DNA from: Pseudomonas congelans
GTDB lineage: Bacteria; Pseudomonadota; Gammaproteobacteria; Pseudomonadales; Pseudomonadaceae
Direction: 5' to 3'
DNA: 64,000 bases
Assembly: GCF_900103225.1 (NCBI RefSeq)
Contig: NZ_FNJH01000003.1
Span: 572,904 to 636,903, forward strand
The notes under the pieces were generated by a model. That model was not told the DNA's origin and searched no databases. It saw nothing but the letters and a program-made list of their open reading frames with translations. Positions 45,111-54,796 of the stretch are shown here, piece after piece (position 1 is the stretch's first letter; the number at the start of each line of letters is the position of its first letter). Position numbers and translations under genes: made by a program.

Positions 45111-45746
45111 GTGGACCTATTCACTTATTACCGCTCGACCTCCAGTTACCGTGTGCGCATTGCGCTGGCCCTCAAAGGGCTGGATTACACTGCGATTCCG
45201 GTCAACCTGTCGCGCGAGGGTGGCGCGCAGCACACAGCTGATTACAAGGACTTGAACCCGCAGGGCAGGGTGCCTGCACTGCGGCTGGACGATGGAGTGA
45301 TCATCACTCAGTCGCTGGCGATCATCGAATACCTGGAGGAGCGTTATCCGCAGCCTGCGTTACTGGCGCAGGAGGCTGTGATGCGGGCTCGACAGCGTGC
45401 CGTATCGGCGCTTATCGGCTGTGACATCCAGCCCTTGCACAACCTTTCGGTGCTCGACCGGTTGCGTACTCTCGGTCACGACGAGGATGCTGTCCTGGTC
45501 TGGATCAGGCACTGGATCGGCGAAGGGCTGCAGGCTGTCGAGCAGTTGATCGGGGACCACGATTTCTGTTTTGGCGCGAGCCCGGGTCTCGCGGATATTT
45601 ACCTGTTACCCCAGTTGTACGCAGCACATCGTTACCACGTCGACCTGACTGCATTTGCGCGCATTCAGCGGGTCGAGCATCTGGCCCTGCAGCACCCGGC
45701 CTTTCAGCAGGCACATCCTGATGCACAATCGGACAAGCCGGAGTAG
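45111..45746 (+). CDS. maiA: Maleylacetoacetate isomerase (zeta-class GST)
   Basis: Isomerises maleylacetoacetate to fumarylacetoacetate in tyrosine/homogentisate breakdown, using glutathione. The 211-residue protein has a GST N-terminal domain starting LFTYYRSTSSYRVRIALALK, the zeta-class active-site segment, then QGRVPALRLDDGVIITQSLAII, and a helical C-terminal domain with GCDIQPLHNLSVL. The GTG at 45111 is chosen because it starts this segment. The gene is separated from hmgA-fahA by 6.4 kb but has its own HmgR-like site. The upstream part read from 45060 is unlikely to be translated. Confidence 0.9.
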   Translation: MDLFTYYRSTSSYRVRIALALKGLDYTAIPVNLSREGGAQHTADYKDLNPQGRVPALRLDDGVIITQSLAIIEYLEERYPQPALLAQEAVMRARQRAVSALIGCDIQPLHNLSVLDRLRTLGHDEDAVLVWIRHWIGEGLQAVEQLIGDHDFCFGASPGLADIYLLPQLYAAHRYHVDLTAFARIQRVEHLALQHPAFQQAHPDAQSDKPE

Positions 45747-45888
45747 GCTGCCCTCATGAAGATTCTTGGTCTGCAACTGATATTTGGTGATTTTCTCGCA
45801 CGCAGTGTGCGAGGCATCCCGTGCGCGCCGCCCGCAGGACAGTGATTGCCAGGGTTACCCACTCTCACTTTCCTGCAAGGAGCCAGTC

Positions 45889-46965
45889 ATGGCTGATCTC
45901 TACGAAAACCCGATGGGCCTGATGGGCTTTGAATTCATCGAATTCGCATCACCGACGCCCAACAGCCTTGAGCCCGTGTTTCAGATGATGGGCTTCACTA
46001 AAGTCGCGACCCACCGCTCCAAGGACGTATCCCTGTATCGTCAGGGTGCGATCAACCTGATCCTCAATAACGAGCCGCACAGCCTGGCATCATACTTTGC
46101 CGCCGAGCATGGTCCTTCGGTATGCGGCATGGCGTTCCGCGTGAAAGATGCGCAGAAGGCCTATAACCGCGCACTTGAACTGGGTGCACAACCGCTGGAA
46201 ATCGCTACCGGGCCCATGGAGTTGCGCCTGCCTGCGATCAAGGGCATAGGTGGCGCGCCGTTGTACCTGATCGATCGCTTCGGCGAGGGCACGTCGATCT
46301 ACGACATCGATTTCAACTTCATCGAAGGCGTGGACCGCCACCCGGTCGGTGCCGGTCTGAAATTCATCGATCATCTGACCCACAACGTGTATCGCGGGCG
46401 CATGGCGTATTGGGCCGGCTTCTATGAAAAGCTGTTCAATTTTCGCGAGCTGCGTTACTTCGATATCAAGGGGGAATACACCGGCCTGACCTCCAAAGCC
46501 ATGACCGCGCCGGACGGCATGATCCGCATTCCGCTCAACGAAGAATCGTCCAAGGGTGCAGGCCAGATTGAAGAGTTCCTGATGCAGTTCAATGGCGAAG
46601 GCATTCAGCATGTGGCGTTCTTTACCGATGACCTGATCAAGACCTGGGACGCGCTGAAAGCAACCGGCATGCGCTTCATGACTGCGCCGCCGGATACCTA
46701 CTACGAGATGCTTCAAGATCGTCTGCCCGATCACGGTGAGCCGGAGGCCGAGCTCAAGTCACGTGGCATTCTGCTCGATGGCTCTTCCGAAGGGGGCGAG
46801 CGTCGCCTGCTGTTGCAGATATTCTCCGCTACGCTGATGGGGCCGGTGTTCTTCGAATTCATTCAGCGCAAGGGCGATGACGGGTTTGGCGAGGGCAACT
46901 TCAAGGCACTGTTCGAATCCATCGAACGCGACCAGATCCAGCGTGGTGTACTGACGCCGGATTGA
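45889..46965 (+). CDS. hpd: 4-hydroxyphenylpyruvate dioxygenase
   Basis: Non-haem iron dioxygenase that turns 4-hydroxyphenylpyruvate into homogentisate, 358 residues. The ATG at 45889 has AAGGAG six bases upstream. Two VOC domains; iron ligands are seen as the first histidine in FIDHLTHNV, the second in [11 protein letters not shown] and the glutamate in [18 protein letters not shown]. No copy of the HmgR-like palindrome lies in its 142-base upstream gap, so it is probably controlled separately. Confidence 0.96.
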   Translation: MADLYENPMGLMGFEFIEFASPTPNSLEPVFQMMGFTKVATHRSKDVSLYRQGAINLILNNEPHSLASYFAAEHGPSVCGMAFRVKDAQKAYNRALELGAQPLEIATGPMELRLPAIKGIGGAPLYLIDRFGEGTSIYDIDFNFIEGVDRHPVGAGLKFIDHLTHNVYRGRMAYWAGFYEKLFNFRELRYFDIKGEYTGLTSKAMTAPDGMIRIPLNEESSKGAGQIEEFLMQFNGEGIQHVAFFTDDLIKTWDALKATGMRFMTAPPDTYYEMLQDRLPDHGEPEAELKSRGILLDGSSEGGERRLLLQIFSATLMGPVFFEFIQRKGDDGFGEGNFKALFESIERDQIQRGVLTPD

Positions 46966-46997
46966 GTCATCACCGGAAGCGTCCGTCTTGCCCTACC

Positions 46998-47022
46998 AGA
47001 CGAGCCTGCTCGGGCTCGTTCT
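46998..47022. terminator. Hairpin between hpd and the convergent c-di-GMP gene
   Basis: AGACGAGCC pairs with GGCTCGTTCT around the loop TGCTC, a 9-bp stem with one bulged T. It lies 33 bases after the hpd stop and just beyond the 3' end of the opposite gene, so it could serve both. Confidence 0.55.
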
Positions 47023-47025
47023 GGG

Positions 47026-49224
47026 TCATTTATGCTTGAGCATGTCAGCTTGCCGATTGTGAGACGGGATATAGCGCTCGGTGAATGCATGAGCCGGCAT
47101 GGGGCGACCGTACAGATAGCCTTGGCCTTCGTCGCACACATAGTGGCGCATCAGACTTTCCTGCTCAGGGGTTTCTATGCCTTCTGCCGTGACTTGAAGA
47201 TTGAAGCCGTTCGCCAGCCTGACAACGGCCTCGATGATGACTTCGTCTTTTTTGCTGCGCTCCACGCCACTTACAAATGAGCGGTCAATTTTCAGCCGTG
47301 TCACCGGATAGTCTTTCAGCAGGCTCAGGGACGCATAGCCTGTACCGAAATCATCGAACGCAATGCCCACACCCAGTGAGCGAAGGTGGCGCAGCGGTTC
47401 CATAATGCGCTGTTCGTTCCGCAGGATGATGTTTTCCGTGATCTCCAGCTCGAGTGAGTGTGCCGGCAGGGAAAAGTCTTCAAGCGCACTTTCGACCATT
47501 TCGGCAAAGTCACGCATGCGAAACTGCGCGGCGAACAGGTTGACGCCGATGCGGAATTCGTCACAGCCGGTATTTCGCCATTGAGCTGCCTGCTCACAGG
47601 CTGAACGCAGTATCCATTCGCCCACCGGCACCGCAAGAAGACCGGCTTCCAGTGCAGGTAGAAAAACTGCCGGGGACACGACACCCAGCGTCGGATGGTT
47701 CCAGCGTATGAGGGCTTCGGCTCCAGTGATACGACCATCCGCAAGTCGTACCTGAGGTTGGTAGTACAGCTCGAACTCTTTGTTGGCCCATGCCTGACGC
47801 ATCGATGAGCTGAGTGCCCCTCTTCTTGAAGCGGTCTGTCGATGCTCGGAGGTGAAGGTGCGGACCAGGGAGCGTCCGTCAGACTTGGCCTGGTAGAGCG
47901 CCAGATCCGCATTACCGAGCATTTGCTCTTCGTCGTAGTCAGAGCCACACCTTACGGAGACGCCGATGCTGGCGCCGATATAGACTGAATTGTCTTCAAA
48001 TTCTATCGGCTCCTCGATGACGGCGATGAGCGCCAGGCCCAGCTTAATCGCCTTTTCAGGATCTGCCGTATCTGAAAGGAACACGACAAATTCATCGCCG
48101 CCCAGACGCGAGACCATATGACAGGCCGGTACGTGTTCGCGAAGTCGGTGAGAGGTCACCTTGAGCACAAAATCACCTGCAGCGTGGCCCAACGTGTCGT
48201 TGACGTCCTTGAAGCCGTCCAGGTCGATCAGCAGGATGGCTGCTGACAACTGCGCGTCGCACGCCTCCTTGATCCGTCTCTTGAGGGTCGATCGATTGGC
48301 AAGGCCGGTGAGATGGTCGTATTCGGCCGCATGCTTGAGCAATTTGTCCGCCTCGACACGCTGGGTGATGTCACGAATGATCGCCCCGAATTGTGGCTCG
48401 CCGGCGTACATCCATTGTGAGAGCGAGAGCTCGATGGGGATGGTATGACCGTCGCGATGAATGGCCGTCAGGTTGATGGATTTACCGATGATGGAGGTCG
48501 GGCCGCCTGCAGCCACCCTCGACAAACCTGCGTGATGCCTGGAGCGCATCTCGGGCGGAATAATGATGTCGAGAGGCTTTCCCATCGCATCTTCGGCTCG
48601 ATGCCCGAAAATAAGCTCGGCCGAGTTATTCCATGAGGTGATCCGGTTTTTGCTGTCCGAGCAGATGATCGCGTCGGGTGAAGTCGACGTGATACTCATG
48701 AAGCGGGTGTGGTTGTCTTCATTCTCGAGCTCGAGCCGACGCAACTCCATTTTTTCGATGACCATGATCGCCAGGTCCTGAAGAACCCGCTGATCCCTCT
48801 CCGAGAAGGTTTCTCGAGGTTTATCGTCAATCAGGCACAGGCTGCCCAGCACATGGCCGCTGGCGGTTATCAGCGGCGCGCCTGCATAAAAGCGAATATA
48901 GGGAGCGCCTGTAACCAGGGCGTTTGAGCTGAACCGCTCATCCTGCAAGGCATCAGGTACCAGAAAAACGTTACGGCCCATGAGCGCAAAATTACAGAAT
49001 GAGACGTCGCGGCCCGTTTCGCAGACATCGAGGCCAACGCGCGCCTTGAAGAATTGTCGGTCGCGATGAACCAGAGAAATCAGAACAATAGGCACATCGA
49101 AAATCCGCGATGCCATTTGCACGATCTGATCGTATTCGTGCTCAGGTGGGGTATCCATCAACGAAAAAGCATTCAACATGCGAATACGTTCTTCGTCATC
49201 ATCGCCGACCGGGTAAGTATTCAT
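47026..49224 (-). CDS. GAF-PAS-GGDEF-EAL c-di-GMP protein
   Basis: Cytoplasmic dual-domain c-di-GMP enzyme of 732 residues from the ATG at 49224; a GTG at 49365 with GAGAG upstream is an alternative. GAF about 20-160, PAS about 180-295, GGDEF about 305-465 with intact SRLGGDEF, EAL about 480-720 with EALIRW, LEITENI, FDDFGTGYASL, KIDRSFV and VTAEGIE, the residue set of an active phosphodiesterase. The product-inhibition site RxxD is absent: the residues five before GGDEF are PACH. Either activity could dominate. Divergent from a second diguanylate cyclase. Confidence 0.9.
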   Translation of the reverse strand: MNTYPVGDDDEERIRMLNAFSLMDTPPEHEYDQIVQMASRIFDVPIVLISLVHRDRQFFKARVGLDVCETGRDVSFCNFALMGRNVFLVPDALQDERFSSNALVTGAPYIRFYAGAPLITASGHVLGSLCLIDDKPRETFSERDQRVLQDLAIMVIEKMELRRLELENEDNHTRFMSITSTSPDAIICSDSKNRITSWNNSAELIFGHRAEDAMGKPLDIIIPPEMRSRHHAGLSRVAAGGPTSIIGKSINLTAIHRDGHTIPIELSLSQWMYAGEPQFGAIIRDITQRVEADKLLKHAAEYDHLTGLANRSTLKRRIKEACDAQLSAAILLIDLDGFKDVNDTLGHAAGDFVLKVTSHRLREHVPACHMVSRLGGDEFVVFLSDTADPEKAIKLGLALIAVIEEPIEFEDNSVYIGASIGVSVRCGSDYDEEQMLGNADLALYQAKSDGRSLVRTFTSEHRQTASRRGALSSSMRQAWANKEFELYYQPQVRLADGRITGAEALIRWNHPTLGVVSPAVFLPALEAGLLAVPVGEWILRSACEQAAQWRNTGCDEFRIGVNLFAAQFRMRDFAEMVESALEDFSLPAHSLELEITENIILRNEQRIMEPLRHLRSLGVGIAFDDFGTGYASLSLLKDYPVTRLKIDRSFVSGVERSKKDEVIIEAVVRLANGFNLQVTAEGIETPEQESLMRHYVCDEGQGYLYGRPMPAHAFTERYIPSHNRQADMLKHK

Positions 49225-49578
49225 TTGAGGCCATCGCTGGAAGCTGATCGCATCTGAAGCACGAAGCGATCGACGGGCAACGTCGCTTTGTCGGCACCGG
49301 TGTAGGTACCCTGCCAGCATGCGCTTGCGCCACGCCGGAAAAGGAAAGTCAGATACATGCGGCACCTCTCACAGTAGCATCGGTAGCTGTCTCAAGCAGC
49401 CTAGAAGCTATATCGTCAAAAAACCGGATACCTGTAACAACTTATCGAGCAACTAGCGTGGCGGGTATGGATCCAACTAAGGCCAGTATTACCTTGGTGC
49501 AACAAGATGTTCAGGTTCAGTGTCGCAAAGGTATGGAAACTGCATAGCGGGTTTCACTGCCAATTTGATGACAACCCT
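49225..49578. other. Divergent region between two c-di-GMP genes
   Basis: Gap of 354 bases if the later ATG starts are right for both genes. Earlier in-frame starts (49365 on the minus strand, 49507 on the plus strand) would shorten it to about 140. No clear operator seen. Confidence 0.4.
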
Positions 49579-51150
49579 ATGAAACGGCTTTCCTTTATTT
49601 CGACGAGGCTTACACCTTCGGCGCTCAGCAAAGCTCTGATCGGCTTCATTGCCCTGGTCTGTCTCTCGTTGATCCTGGCCACCGCCTGGCAGATGAACCA
49701 ATCCAAGCTGGAGCGCGTCGCCACTGCCAGGATTGCGGTGTCCAATATTGTGCTTGCCGCTGAGCAGCAGGCTCAGGACACCCTGCAGCAGGCTGACAAT
49801 ACGCTGCGTGACCTTGTCGAGCGGGTGGAGCAGGATGGCGTCGCTGGCGAGCAGCAAAGCCGCTTGACCAGGCTGATGGCCCAAGACCTTATCAACGTCA
49901 AAGGGCTTCAGGGGCTGTTCATCTACGATGCTCAAGGCAACTGGGTCGCCAATTCCTTTGCCAAGGGCGTACAGACCAGAAACAACGAAGACCGCGCCTA
50001 CTTCATTTACCACCGCGACAACCCTGACCCGTCCATTCATGTAGGGTCCATTGTCGAAAGCCGCAATACGGGGGATATGATCATCCCGGTCAGTCGGCGT
50101 ATCAATGCGGCGGATGGCAGTTTTGCAGGCGTTGCACTGGCCACGGTGCCGGTGACTTATTTTCAGGCGTTTTTCCAGCGCATGGATGTAGACGACAAGG
50201 GTGTAATCTTCCTCGCTCTGAATAATGGCGACCTGCTCGCGCGGCGGCCCACGTTAACCGCACTGATGACCACCAATGTGGCCAAGGGCGATATCTTCAC
50301 TCGCTATCTGCCGTACAGCGACAGCGGCACCGCGGTGATCAACTCCGTGGTGGATGGGGTGGAAAGGATCTACGCCTATCGGCGCGTGTCAGGATTACCC
50401 ATCGTCGCCGCTGCCGGTATCTCCTGCCAGCATGTGCTCGCGCCCTGGTGGATTTATGCACAGCGGTCCATGACCATTACCGGCATCATTACCCTGGCGC
50501 TGGTTTTTCTGGGCGTCCTGCTGTACCGGCAAATCCAGCAGTTGATCACTGCGGAGGGTGAACTGAACAGCGCCAGAAACGACCTGGAGATCATCGCTCA
50601 CACAGACAGCCTGACGCACCTGGCCAATCGACGCTGCTTCGATACGGCCTTGCAGCAGGAGTGGGGGCGGGCGAGCCGGAATGATGCAACCATCGCAATT
50701 ATTTTGCTGGATATTGACTGGTTCAAACAATACAACGACACCTACGGTCATCTACAGGGTGACGACTGCCTGAGGCAAGTGGCGGGGCTGATTGGCAACA
50801 GTCTTGACCGGTCTGGGGATATTGCAGCACGTTACGGCGGCGAAGAGTTTGTCATTCTGTTGCCTGAAACCGACCTGGCAGGCGCGCTGAGACTTGCGGA
50901 AAAGATCAGATCATCCATTGAAGCCAGTTGCATAGAGCACTCGTCCAGCCCGCTGTGCAGGCTGAGCATCAGCTCGGGCGTGGTGGCGGTCAACGCAGCA
51001 GAGCAGAATCGGCATACCGCTGCGCTGGAGGAAGCTGATCGACTCCTTTACCTGGCCAAAACCAAAGGGCGTAACCGCGTCGAAGGTCGCTTGATTCAAG
51101 GGTGGCAAGCAGATAGCCATTTTGCCAGGGTATCCAGCGCTTCTACCTGA
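49579..51150 (+). CDS. Membrane diguanylate cyclase with dCACHE-type sensor
   Basis: Diguanylate cyclase of 523 residues from the ATG at 49579. Transmembrane helix about 17-37, periplasmic double-CACHE-like sensor about 45-280 (GLFIYDAQGNWVANSF, RAYFIYHRDNPDPSIHVG), second helix about 300-322, GGDEF domain about 360-515 with active GGEEF. An RxxD inhibition site (RSGD) lies five residues before GGEEF, so feedback control by c-di-GMP is expected. Ligand of the sensor unknown. The start is uncertain; an ATG at 49507 is in frame. Confidence 0.88.
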   Translation: MKRLSFISTRLTPSALSKALIGFIALVCLSLILATAWQMNQSKLERVATARIAVSNIVLAAEQQAQDTLQQADNTLRDLVERVEQDGVAGEQQSRLTRLMAQDLINVKGLQGLFIYDAQGNWVANSFAKGVQTRNNEDRAYFIYHRDNPDPSIHVGSIVESRNTGDMIIPVSRRINAADGSFAGVALATVPVTYFQAFFQRMDVDDKGVIFLALNNGDLLARRPTLTALMTTNVAKGDIFTRYLPYSDSGTAVINSVVDGVERIYAYRRVSGLPIVAAAGISCQHVLAPWWIYAQRSMTITGIITLALVFLGVLLYRQIQQLITAEGELNSARNDLEIIAHTDSLTHLANRRCFDTALQQEWGRASRNDATIAIILLDIDWFKQYNDTYGHLQGDDCLRQVAGLIGNSLDRSGDIAARYGGEEFVILLPETDLAGALRLAEKIRSSIEASCIEHSSSPLCRLSISSGVVAVNAAEQNRHTAALEEADRLLYLAKTKGRNRVEGRLIQGWQADSHFARVSSAST

Positions 51151-51238
51151 TGGTCAATAGAGTGTCACGGATCTGTACCTGCACAGGGTTGCTATCAACA
51201 GGTTCGGCAAACCAACGTGCGTCGCGGCAGGCGCAACG

Positions 51239-52030
51239 TCAGTCTGACGGACGGCTACCTCCCATGCGTTCGCTGATTGCCACCGCCGTTTGCAAAAGCC
51301 GCCTGGCCGCCAGAGTCTGCGTCTCGTCGTTCAACAGCGATCCCGGCCCAACCACGGTGATCACGCCCACCAACTTGTCGCCCATTGCGAACAGCGGTGA
51401 CGAGGCTGCGTTTATGCCCGGCATCAACAAGCCCTGAATCTGGTGCACGCCAGTGGTACGAATCTGCTCGACATGCTGCTCGACCTCACGCAACTGCCCG
51501 GCGTTCAGCAAAGGCACTTCCTGTTCGCGAAGCGCAGCGGTTTCGCGGTCGTTCAGAAAGCTGTCGAACACCAGCCCGGTAGACGAACCAAGCAGCGGCA
51601 GCACCGAGCCGATCTGCGTGACCAGCGTCACCGCACCCATCGAGGGCTCAACATAGACCACGGTCGGGCCCTTGTTGCCCCATACCGCCAGAAAGCAGGT
51701 CTGGTTCAGCTCATCGCGCAGGCTGGCCAGCCAAGGTGCCGATACCTTGAGGACATCCAGCTTGCCAAGCGAAGCCAGTCCCACCTGTAACGCCTCGCGG
51801 CCCAGCCCGTAGTGATTGTTGACGGCATCCTGTTCGGCAAAGCCACTGGCAATCAGCGCCTGCAGATAACGGTGAACCTTGCTGGCAGGCATGCCCAGGT
51901 GTTCGGCAAGTCTCGATAAGGATGTGGCAGGGGAGAGTTCGGCGAGCGCCTTGAGCACGCCCAGCCCGACTTCGGCGGCCTGGACCTTCTGCTGACGTCC
52001 GCCTGCGGGGCTTTCGGTTTCCTGGGTCAT
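51239..52030 (-). CDS. hmgR: HmgR: IclR-family regulator of homogentisate catabolism
   Basis: IclR-type repressor of 263 residues from the ATG at 52030: helix-turn-helix about 18-80 (LKALAELSPATSLSRLAEHL, MPASKVHRYLQAL) and an effector domain about 95-255. Divergent from hmgA-fahA, as in P. putida where HmgR responds to homogentisate. A 17-bp palindrome lies between the two genes. An upstream start at 52090 is possible but would approach the operator. Confidence 0.88.
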   Translation of the reverse strand: MTQETESPAGGRQQKVQAAEVGLGVLKALAELSPATSLSRLAEHLGMPASKVHRYLQALIASGFAEQDAVNNHYGLGREALQVGLASLGKLDVLKVSAPWLASLRDELNQTCFLAVWGNKGPTVVYVEPSMGAVTLVTQIGSVLPLLGSSTGLVFDSFLNDRETAALREQEVPLLNAGQLREVEQHVEQIRTTGVHQIQGLLMPGINAASSPLFAMGDKLVGVITVVGPGSLLNDETQTLAARRLLQTAVAISERMGGSRPSD

Positions 52031-52090
52031 GGAGTGCTGTGCGCCGATCGGGAAAGGCAGCTTTATAGCTTGACCGGCTGGCAAACTCAA

Positions 52091-52107
52091 ATTACGTTAT
52101 GCGTAAT
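52091..52107. promoter_or_regulatory. HmgR operator in the hmgR-hmgA region
   Basis: ATTACGTTATGCGTAAT is a perfect 6-5-6 inverted repeat midway in the divergent region, 63 bases before hmgA. P. putida HmgR is known to bind a 17-bp palindrome. A half-site-like TTACGTTAAATTA follows at 52112-52124. Confidence 0.75.
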
Positions 52108-52170
52108 CCGCTTACGTTAAATTATGTTTCTTCCTGTCTCTGCCCGACCCCATAACAACAAGAGGTCCAG

Positions 52171-53475
52171 ATGGCTATCCACTCCAGTTCCGAAGCGTTG
52201 GTTTATCAGTCGGGCTTCGGCAACCAGTTCAGCAGCGAGGCGCTACCCGGGGCCTTGCCGATTGGCCGGAATTCGCCGCAGAAGCATCCGCTGGGTCTGT
52301 ATGCCGAGCAGTTCTCGGGCACCGCTTTCACGGTCGCGCGTAGCGAAGCCCGACGTACCTGGCTGTATCGGATCAAGCCGTCGGCCGCCCATCCGCGCTA
52401 CCAGCGCATGGATCGGCAGATGGCCGGGCAGGAGCAGGGGCCGATCAACCCCAATCGGTTGCGCTGGAATGCCTTCGATATACCGGTCGCACCCACCGAT
52501 TTCATCGACGGTCTCATCCCCATCGCCAGCACCTCGGCGGCGGAGCAGGCTGACGGTGTCAGCGTTTACCTGTACACCGCCAATACCTCCATGCAGCGAG
52601 CTTTCTTTAGTGCGGATGGCGAATGGCTGGTGGTGCCCCAGCAGGGCCGGCTCAGAATCGTCACCGAACTGGGCATGCTGGACATCGAACCTCTGGAAAT
52701 CGCCGTCTTGCCGCGAGGGCTGAAGTTCAGCGTGCACTTGCTCGACAGCAGCGCCCGTGGATATCTCTGCGAGAATCATGGTTGCGCCTTGCGCCTTCCG
52801 GAACTGGGGCCGATCGGCAGCAACGGGCTGGCCAATTCACGTGATTTTCTGACCCCGATCGCCTGGTTTGAAGACAGTAGCCAGCCTATGCAGCTGGTGC
52901 AGAAGTTCCTCGGTGAGCTGTGGTCGACGCAACTGGAGCACTCACCGTTCGATGTGGCGGGCTGGCACGGCAACAACGTCCCGTACAAGTACGACCTGCG
53001 GCGTTTCAACACCATCGGTACGGTCAGCTACGATCATCCGGATCCGTCGATTTTCACCGTGCTGACCTCACCGGGAGTTATTCACGGCCAGGCCAATATT
53101 GATTTTGTGATCTTTCCACCGCGCTGGATGGTGGCGGAAAACACTTTCCGCCCGCCGTGGTTCCACCGCAACCTGATGAACGAATTCATGGGCCTGATCG
53201 ACGGAGCGTACGACGCCAAGGCCGAAGGCTTCATGCCCGGTGGCGCTTCGTTGCACAACTGCATGAGTGCACACGGCCCCGATAATGTCACCGCCGAAAA
53301 AGCCATTGCCGCCGAGCTGAAACCGCACAGGATCGACAACACCATGGCCTTCATGTTCGAGACCGGAAAAGTCTTGCGCCCCAGTCGCCACGCACTCGAC
53401 TGCCCGCAACTGCAAACTGATTACGATGCCTGCTGGAAGGATATGGCCAGGACATTCACCAAGGAGCCACTCTGA
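52171..53475 (+). CDS. hmgA: Homogentisate 1,2-dioxygenase
   Basis: Opens the ring of homogentisate to maleylacetoacetate with non-haem iron, 434 residues. The iron ligands are visible as H332 and E338 in [12 protein letters not shown] and H368 in [31 protein letters not shown] is the typical N terminus. AAGAGG lies upstream of the ATG. Its stop overlaps the fahA start by one base. Confidence 0.97.
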   Translation: MAIHSSSEALVYQSGFGNQFSSEALPGALPIGRNSPQKHPLGLYAEQFSGTAFTVARSEARRTWLYRIKPSAAHPRYQRMDRQMAGQEQGPINPNRLRWNAFDIPVAPTDFIDGLIPIASTSAAEQADGVSVYLYTANTSMQRAFFSADGEWLVVPQQGRLRIVTELGMLDIEPLEIAVLPRGLKFSVHLLDSSARGYLCENHGCALRLPELGPIGSNGLANSRDFLTPIAWFEDSSQPMQLVQKFLGELWSTQLEHSPFDVAGWHGNNVPYKYDLRRFNTIGTVSYDHPDPSIFTVLTSPGVIHGQANIDFVIFPPRWMVAENTFRPPWFHRNLMNEFMGLIDGAYDAKAEGFMPGGASLHNCMSAHGPDNVTAEKAIAAELKPHRIDNTMAFMFETGKVLRPSRHALDCPQLQTDYDACWKDMARTFTKEPL

Positions 53476-54770
53476 TGACGACCGTGCTGAATCGTCGTAG
53501 CTGGGTCGAGTCTGCCAACGGGCATGTCGATTTCCCGCTGCAGAACCTGCCATTGGGTGTGTTCAGTCATGGCCAGACCGGTGCGCGTGGCGGGGTGGCC
53601 ATAGGCGACTGGATTTTCGATCTGCGCGCAGCAACGGACTCCGGGGTGTTTCAGGGACCGGCCGCCGAGGTTGCCGAAGTCGCCAGCCGCGACCAGCTCA
53701 ATGATTTCCTTGCGCTGGGCGCCGCCGCGCGCCAGGCATTGCGCGCCGCCTTGTTGCAGTTGCTCGATGAAGACAGTCCGCAACGCGACAGGCTGCAGGG
53801 CGTTGCCGGTTTGTTGCTGCCGATCAGTGAGTGCACCCTGCACATGCCCGCTCGGGTGGGTGATTACTCGGACTTCTACGTCGGTATTCATCATGCGCTG
53901 AATGTCGGCAAGCTGTTTCGCCCGGACAACCCGCTGCTGCCCAATTACAAATACGTGCCGATCGGCTATCACGGCAGAGCGTCGACCTTGTGCCCCTCCG
54001 GTACGGCGGTGCGGCGACCCAGTGGACAAACCCTGGCGGCAGGTCAGGAGTTTCCCGTTTTCGGTCCCTGCAAACGCCTCGATTACGAGCTGGAACTGGG
54101 GGTCTGGATCGGGCCGGGGAATGCGCAGGGCGAGGCCATCGGGATCGATCGGGCTGCCGAGCACATTGCCGGGTTGTGCCTGCTCAACGACTGGTCGGCG
54201 CGTGACATTCAGGCATGGGAATACCAGCCGCTGGGTCCGTTTCTGTCCAAGAGCTTTGCCACCACGATCTCGCCCTGGATAGTGACCGCCGAAGCCCTTG
54301 AACCGTTTCGTCGCGCCCAACCGCCACGCCCGGACGGCGATCCGCAACCGTTGGCGTATCTGCTGGATGACCACGATCAGCAGGGCGGGGCGCTGGATAT
54401 CGAGCTGGAAGTGCTGCTGCTGACTGCACAGATGAAAGACGCCGGGCTGGCGCCTCACCGGCTGGGTCTGAGCAACTCGCTGAACATGTACTGGACAGTG
54501 GCGCAGATGGTCGCGCATCACAGCGTCAATGGCTGCAAGTTGCAACCGGGCGACCTGCTCGGCACCGGTACGTTGTCCGGCCCCCAGGAAGGTCAGTACG
54601 GCAGCCTGCTGGAGATGACCGCAGGCGGCAAACAACCGGTGACCTTGCCCAATGGTGAAGAGCGAATGTTCCTGCAGCGTGGCGACGAGGTGCTTCTGCG
54701 TGCCCGTTGTCATCGCGAAGGGCACGTCTCGATTGGCTTTGGCGAGTGCCGCGGCGTTGTGCTCGACTGA
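53475..54770 (+). CDS. fahA: Fumarylacetoacetase
   Basis: Hydrolyses fumarylacetoacetate to fumarate and acetoacetate, the last step of the pathway, 431 residues. The N-terminal domain ends near residue 120; the catalytic domain shows DYSDFYVGIHHALNVG, YKYVPIGYHGRAST and ELELGVWIGPGN, with the metal-binding D and E residues. Overlaps hmgA by one base (TGATG), so the two are coupled. Confidence 0.96.
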   Translation: MTTVLNRRSWVESANGHVDFPLQNLPLGVFSHGQTGARGGVAIGDWIFDLRAATDSGVFQGPAAEVAEVASRDQLNDFLALGAAARQALRAALLQLLDEDSPQRDRLQGVAGLLLPISECTLHMPARVGDYSDFYVGIHHALNVGKLFRPDNPLLPNYKYVPIGYHGRASTLCPSGTAVRRPSGQTLAAGQEFPVFGPCKRLDYELELGVWIGPGNAQGEAIGIDRAAEHIAGLCLLNDWSARDIQAWEYQPLGPFLSKSFATTISPWIVTAEALEPFRRAQPPRPDGDPQPLAYLLDDHDQQGGALDIELEVLLLTAQMKDAGLAPHRLGLSNSLNMYWTVAQMVAHHSVNGCKLQPGDLLGTGTLSGPQEGQYGSLLEMTAGGKQPVTLPNGEERMFLQRGDEVLLRARCHREGHVSIGFGECRGVVLD

Positions 54771-54796
54771 AAATACCGTGCTCGACTGCTTCAGCG

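Noticed and set aside
45795..45813. CTCGCAC/GTGCGAG hairpin between maiA and hpd as a maiA terminator
   Set aside because: The T-run is before rather than after the stem on the plus strand, so it does not fit an intrinsic terminator for maiA.
53421..54725. 434-codon open frame on the minus strand opposite hmgA/fahA
   Set aside because: fahA on the other strand has full family motifs and coupling to hmgA; this is a shadow frame.
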